NCBI GenBank assembly: GCA_031284295.1
Contig: JAITAE010000234.1
Coordinates: 1 to 8,460 of the forward strand
Direction: 5' to 3'
Length of the DNA: 8,460 bases
Source of the DNA: Spirochaetaceae bacterium
Lineage (GTDB): Bacteria > Spirochaetota > Spirochaetia > Treponematales > Breznakiellaceae
The notes below the pieces were generated by a model. It was not told the DNA's origin, did no database searches, and was given only the letters and a program-made list of their open reading frames with translations. A program made the position numbers and the translations under genes. Below are positions 5,205 to 8,460 of this stretch, in pieces. Positions within the stretch are counted from its first letter, which is position 1, and each line of letters starts with the position of its first letter.

Positions 5205-6005
5205 ATGGTACATCTTTGCGGCGTAAAAAAGAGTTTCAGGCAGGGGCCGCACGGGTTGCTGCCTGTACTGCGGAATATCAATTTCCACGCTCCAGGGGGA
5301 AAGACTACCGTGCTTATCGGCCCTTCCGGCGCGGGAAAATCGACGATGCTGCGCTGCGTCAACCTGCTTGAAATCCCCGATGAAGGGGTTCTCCGGGTGG
5401 CCGGCAAAGAGATTCGTTTTGAAAAGAACGAAAACCACCCGCCGCTAGGTAAATCCCATTTTGTCCGTCAGCAGGAGATTCTGGCACTCAGACGGCATAC
5501 CGGTATGGTATTCCAGAATTTTCAGCTTTTCCCACATAAAACGGTGCTTGAAAACATCATGGAAGGGCCGGTACTCGTAAAAAAAGAGAATCCAAATGAG
5601 GCGCGGGACTTTGCCCTTGCCTTGCTTGAAAAAGTTGAAATGTCGGACAAAAAGGACAGCTACCCTTCCACCCTTTCAGGCGGCCAGCAGCAGCGGGCGG
5701 CGATAGCGCGGGCGCTTGGCATGAGGCCGGACGTGCTGCTTTTTGATGAACCGACCAGCGCCCTTGATCCTGAGCTTGAGCGGGAAGTCCTTAAAGTGAT
5801 TCGGACGCTGGTTCAGGAAAACAACACCATGATAATCGTAACTCACAACCTAATTTTTGCCAGGGAAGTGGCGGACTTTATCGCGTTTCTTGACGGCGGC
5901 GAAGTGGTAGCCTACGGCACGCCCGCCGAAATTTTCAGCAAGATCATACCCAAACGTGTAGGCGATTTTATCACCGCCATGTCGCCGGAAGATTATAGGA
6001 TATGA
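5205..6005 (+). CDS. Polar amino-acid ABC transporter ATPase
   Basis: This 266-residue ATPase powers the adjacent permease. It has every required motif: Walker A GPSGAGKST (39-47), Q-loop MVFQNFQLFPH (Gln104), signature LSGGQQQRAAIARAL (157-171), Walker B VLLFDEPTSALDP (177-189) with catalytic Glu182, and the switch His214 in VTHNL. A region at about 73-95 (EKNENHPPLGKSHFVRQQEI) is longer than usual between the first beta lobe and the Q-loop. The ATG at 5205 begins one base after the permease stop, indicating tight coupling; an open frame extends 52 codons further upstream but only overlaps the permease out of frame. This is the last gene of the operon, followed by hairpins and two terminators. 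Confidence 0.92.
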   Translation: MVHLCGVKKSFRQGPHGLLPVLRNINFHAPGGKTTVLIGPSGAGKSTMLRCVNLLEIPDEGVLRVAGKEIRFEKNENHPPLGKSHFVRQQEILALRRHTGMVFQNFQLFPHKTVLENIMEGPVLVKKENPNEARDFALALLEKVEMSDKKDSYPSTLSGGQQQRAAIARALGMRPDVLLFDEPTSALDPELEREVLKVIRTLVQENNTMIIVTHNLIFAREVADFIAFLDGGEVVAYGTPAEIFSKIIPKRVGDFITAMSPEDYRI

Positions 6006-6023
6006 ATGTCTCTGGGAGAGAGC

Positions 6024-6079
6024 TTGCGGCGGAATAACCGGCTGCGCCGGTTATTTCCGGAGTTTGCGCCGCAAACTCC
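6024..6079. repeat. REP-like double palindrome with two alternative folds
   Basis: AATAACCGGC (6033-6042) pairs with GCCGGTTATT (6046-6055), a perfect 10-base-pair stem with loop TGC. Next to it GGAGTTTGC (6059-6067) pairs with GCAAACTCC (6071-6079) around GCC. Alternatively TTGCGGCG (6024-6031) pairs with CGCCGCAA (6067-6074), enclosing the first hairpin and destroying the second. Neither has a T tract. The element lies 18 bases after the ATPase stop and may be a REP-type 3' stabiliser. Confidence 0.55.
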
Positions 6080-6148
6080 TGGCGGTGTTGGTGGGGGCAG
6101 GTTGTAAGTGGGTAGGCTGTCTGCTTGTCTTTGAGAGCGAGTGGACGC

Positions 6149-6186
6149 AAAAGCCCTCCGGCTACCGCCGGAGGGCTTTTGTTTTG
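6149..6186. terminator. Strong bidirectional intrinsic terminator
   Basis: AAAAGCCCTCCGGC (6149-6162) and GCCGGAGGGCTTTT (6167-6180) form a perfect 14-base-pair stem with loop TACC. It ends in TTTT and continues GTTTT on the plus strand, with the matching AAAA on the other side, so it can work both ways. It lies between the convergent operon and lipoprotein gene and probably ends both transcripts. Confidence 0.88.
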
Positions 6187-6188
6187 AT

Positions 6189-6213
6189 AGGCGGGGCATA
6201 CGCCCCGCCTTTT
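6189..6213. terminator. Second intrinsic terminator
   Basis: AGGCGGGGC (6189-6197) pairs with GCCCCGCCT (6202-6210) around ATAC and is followed by TTT, giving four T in a row from the last stem base. It sits nine bases beyond the first terminator and acts as a backup on the plus strand. On the minus strand it lacks a T run. Confidence 0.7.
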
Positions 6214-6247
6214 ACCGGCTATGAACACCGCCGGTGGGCGTTAGCGG

Positions 6248-8398
6248 TTAGCTAGAAATTACTAATTCAGAATCGATGGTAACGTCATCGGCAGTATTGG
6301 CTATAATCGTATTATCATCTCCCGTCGCACCGATAAACTCGCCAAGATTTTTATCGGATGTAGTCGTTTTTCCAGTTATGTCAGAACCAAACGCCAAATT
6401 GAGTGTCTCGAGTAAAGTAGCATCATCGGTAAGGCCGGATTCGCCCACTATTTTGGCAGTATCTGCGGCAAGCGTAAGCTTAGCGCCGTCAGACGTAGCA
6501 CCTTTCAGCACGATTGCACCACCTGCCGCAGCCTCAGTTCCGCCCAGCGCTATCTCGGTATCCTCCCCGATGGTCAGGTTGTTGCCCTCGACCGCCGCCT
6601 GGGTGATGACGCCGCTTCCGTTAGCGACGGCGGTAAAGGCGATGCCGGTGATGCTGGAAGCAGACGTGCAGGAAGACGCGATTGTAACCGCGCCTGAGCC
6701 TACCGCCTGCCAATCGCCGGTGATTGTGGTCGCGCCGGCTATCAGGCCGCCCGTGGCTGTGAGCGTCGCGCCGTTTGTGCTGGCCGCGCCGGTCAGCACG
6801 AGCCCGGACTCAGTGGCGGCGAGGTCGCCGTCCGGGTCCTCCGTCCCCAAAACGCCCGCTGCTAACGTGAGTGTCGCGCCGTCGGTTATCGTCAGTGTGC
6901 CGACAGCGCCGGACGCGCTCGCTACCGTGTAGGTCGAGCCCGGAATCAAGGCCGCGTCGCCGCCGCTAATCGTGATGCCGTGGGCGTTGGTGGTGCTGGC
7001 GCTCTGTGTAATGCCCTTGCCGGTAGCGAAGGTTAGAACGGTGTTTTCGGCGGGTATCAGCGTCACGTCGTCATCGCCGCTGTTCCTGATGACCGTGTTA
7101 TACACGTCGGGAACATCGTCGGCAGGCGTCCCGACCGCCAGGCCCGCGTACCGTCCCAGCGTGATGATGCTGGTAGCGGCCGTCAGTGTGATTTTCTTCC
7201 CGTTCGCAAAGAAGGCGGTATTGCGGAAGGTTGCGGTACCGGCTGTCAGCGTTACATCTTCGACGAAGACCACCGTCCCGGCGAAGTATGCCGTGGTGTC
7301 GAACGTTGCCGTCCCACCGAAGGTGGCGTCGCCACTGATGGAGGCCGCGGCTCCGAAGGAGGCATTGCCGGTGAAGGAGGCCGCTCTGATGAAGTCCGCC
7401 GTGGCGGAGAACGTTACCGCCCCGCCGAAGGATGTCGCGCCAGCGAAGCGGGCCGCGGGGGTGATGGTTATCGCCGATGTACTGGTGAAACTAATGTCTC
7501 CCGTGTTTCCGAATGAGGCCGCGCCGCCGGTGATGGCTGCCGCCGCCGTCGTTACCTTGCCTGTACCGCCGGATACTCTTACCACCCCCAGGGTTGAGGG
7601 AAGCGCCACATTACCGTTAAGGTCGCCAATGGTAAGCGATGTCTCCGCTCCGCCAATGGTGAGTTTCGCCTCGCCCGTGTCTATCCCTCTAAGGGTTGCG
7701 CTAGCGGGCAGCGTTACCGTTACATTCCCGGTGCTGTTCAGGATGGCACCGGATACGTCAACCGTGGTGTTGGCCGCCAGAGCCGTGACGGTGTCCTCAA
7801 TCACCACATACCCGATAGCATAGACTTTCGCGCCCATATTGGTAGGCGCTGCCGAAGTACTGGTCACTGTCAGCGTGCCGTACACGTAAACCTTCAGGCC
7901 CGCCGGTATCTGGTCAGCCGCGCCAAGCGTGAGGTCTTTAACCGCTGTAATGCCGCCGACGATGCCCGCAGCTTCCTCCTCTGTAGGCAGGTCATTCACG
8001 GGCAGCGCTTTTAAACCGCCTACCACGGTACTATCAAGGAAGGCCTGACTGCCGATGACAACGCCGCTGTTGGTAATCGTCCCGGCCTCCGGAAGGTTCA
8101 ATGTACCCACTACGGCCAGTACGCCGCCGCTTGCGACCGTAACGCCGCCATCCACCTTAACTGTTTTTCCGGCGGGAATGACAAGCGAATCAGTGCCGCC
8201 GATCTCAAGATTGCCAACGAACTCAACATAGTTTACGCCCTCCGTGTCGAGCAGCTTTTGCAGACTGGGAACATCCACCGCCAGGCCTTTCGTAACCGTA
8301 ATAGTCTCGGTGTCCGCTTCCGTTTCGCATCCGCTGAAAATCAATGCCGCGCCGAGCAAGGCGGCGGCAAACCAAAATAGACCCAATTTCTTTCTCAT
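6248..8398 (-). CDS. Large beta-repeat lipoprotein, probably surface-exposed
   Basis: This 716-residue protein has a lipoprotein signal: MRKK, a hydrophobic stretch (5-21) and IFSGC with the lipid-accepting Cys at 24. The lipobox has Phe at -3, a loose form tolerated in spirochaetes. After an acidic linker (ETEADTET) the rest is rich in Gly, Ala, Thr and Val with few Lys, Met or aromatic residues. It has recurring strand-turn phrases such as LTIGGAETSLTIGD, GTLTITDGATLTLAAG and ATLTATGGLIAGATTITG, suggesting a beta-helix or stacked beta strands. Residues 318-389 form a regular hexapeptide array. There is no enzymatic motif and no C-terminal barrel anchor. I do not recognise a specific named family. 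The ATG at 8398 is chosen because GGAGG lies five bases upstream; an in-frame TTG at 8410 would overlap that site. A single internal Cys (577) follows. It may be an adhesin or cell-surface structural protein. Confidence 0.82.
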   Translation of the reverse strand: MRKKLGLFWFAAALLGAALIFSGCETEADTETITVTKGLAVDVPSLQKLLDTEGVNYVEFVGNLEIGGTDSLVIPAGKTVKVDGGVTVASGGVLAVVGTLNLPEAGTITNSGVVIGSQAFLDSTVVGGLKALPVNDLPTEEEAAGIVGGITAVKDLTLGAADQIPAGLKVYVYGTLTVTSTSAAPTNMGAKVYAIGYVVIEDTVTALAANTTVDVSGAILNSTGNVTVTLPASATLRGIDTGEAKLTIGGAETSLTIGDLNGNVALPSTLGVVRVSGGTGKVTTAAAAITGGAASFGNTGDISFTSTSAITITPAARFAGATSFGGAVTFSATADFIRAASFTGNASFGAAASISGDATFGGTATFDTTAYFAGTVVFVEDVTLTAGTATFRNTAFFANGKKITLTAATSIITLGRYAGLAVGTPADDVPDVYNTVIRNSGDDDVTLIPAENTVLTFATGKGITQSASTTNAHGITISGGDAALIPGSTYTVASASGAVGTLTITDGATLTLAAGVLGTEDPDGDLAATESGLVLTGAASTNGATLTATGGLIAGATTITGDWQAVGSGAVTIASSCTSASSITGIAFTAVANGSGVITQAAVEGNNLTIGEDTEIALGGTEAAAGGAIVLKGATSDGAKLTLAADTAKIVGESGLTDDATLLETLNLAFGSDITGKTTTSDKNLGEFIGATGDDNTIIANTADDVTIDSELVISS
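7232..7447 (-). repeat. Hexapeptide repeat array inside the lipoprotein
   Basis: Between residues 318 and 389 a large hydrophobic residue falls exactly every six positions: Phe 318, 324, 330, 336, 342, 348, Ile354, Phe 360, 366, 372, 378, Leu384. The consensus is F-x-G/A-x-A/V-S/T, for example FTGNAS, FGGTAT and FAGATS. The 18-base DNA period is visible but diverged, so the array is old and kept at the protein level. The pattern resembles the hexad rule of left-handed beta helices, with Phe in the inward position usually held by Ile, Leu or Val. Confidence 0.8.
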
Positions 8399-8420
8399 AG
8401 AGTCCTCCAAAAAAGATGTT

Positions 8421-8441
8421 CACCCATGCCAGGCATGGGTG
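8421..8441. promoter_or_regulatory. 21-base palindrome upstream of the lipoprotein gene
   Basis: CACCCATGCC (8421-8430) and GGCATGGGTG (8432-8441) are perfect inverted repeats around a single central base. On the minus strand the palindrome ends 12 bases before the GGAGG ribosome binding site. It could be an operator, or a 5' leader hairpin with a three-base loop. The promoter itself is beyond the window edge or within the last 20 bases and is not recognisable. Confidence 0.5.
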
Positions 8442-8460
8442 TTTCCCGCGCCATAAGGCG

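Noticed and set aside
6276..7823. Two long plus-strand open frames (6276-6932 and 6972-7823) opposite the lipoprotein gene
   Set aside because: They are mirror images of the Gly/Ala/Thr-rich coding strand. They have low-complexity Val/Ser/Pro/Ala sequence, no ribosome binding site and no recognisable domain, while the minus strand has a clear start, lipobox and repeat array.

Overview
The window looks like chromosomal DNA from a spirochaete, most likely a gut-type Treponema. This is inferred from the mix of gene types: a TPR-repeat gene, an FRG-domain gene, a polar amino-acid ABC operon, and a large beta-repeat lipoprotein with a loose lipobox. No marker gene fixes the taxon, so this is a moderate-confidence guess.

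Region 1 (1-2059) is an accessory patch. It opens with the 3' part of a TPR gene, followed by an AT-rich FRG-domain gene. Next comes a second, headless copy of the TPR gene's last 123 bases, then a small YodC-like (DUF2158-type) gene. The two TPR tails are about 82% identical by hand count. Each is followed by a small GC hairpin, the word TTGACGGCGG and a GACCGC(A/G)CGCGGGG box before the next gene. The FRG gene therefore sits between direct repeats of a 'TPR tail plus leader' unit. This looks like a cassette or a repeat-mediated duplication and is the most unusual architecture here.

Region 2 (2060-2452) has no convincing gene. It holds short AATTCG repeats, a palindrome, a copy of a 16-base word that recurs downstream of the operon, and a plausible promoter.

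Region 3 (2453-6005) is a likely four-gene operon: a PLP-dependent Cys/Met-metabolism lyase, then a periplasmic solute-binding protein, a permease and an ATPase of the polar amino-acid ABC family. Together they suggest uptake of a sulfur amino acid (cystine, cysteine or cystathionine) and its cleavage. The 146-base gap between the lyase and the transporter holds two strong hairpins, which may set the relative expression of the two halves.

Region 4 (6006-6247) is a hairpin-rich convergent intergenic region. It has REP-like palindromes that can fold two ways, then two intrinsic terminators.

Region 5 (6248-8398, minus strand) encodes a 716-residue lipoprotein made of beta-repeat-like sequence. 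Its centre has twelve consecutive hexapeptides with an aromatic or aliphatic residue every sixth position. A near-perfect 21-base palindrome lies just upstream of its ribosome binding site, at the window edge.
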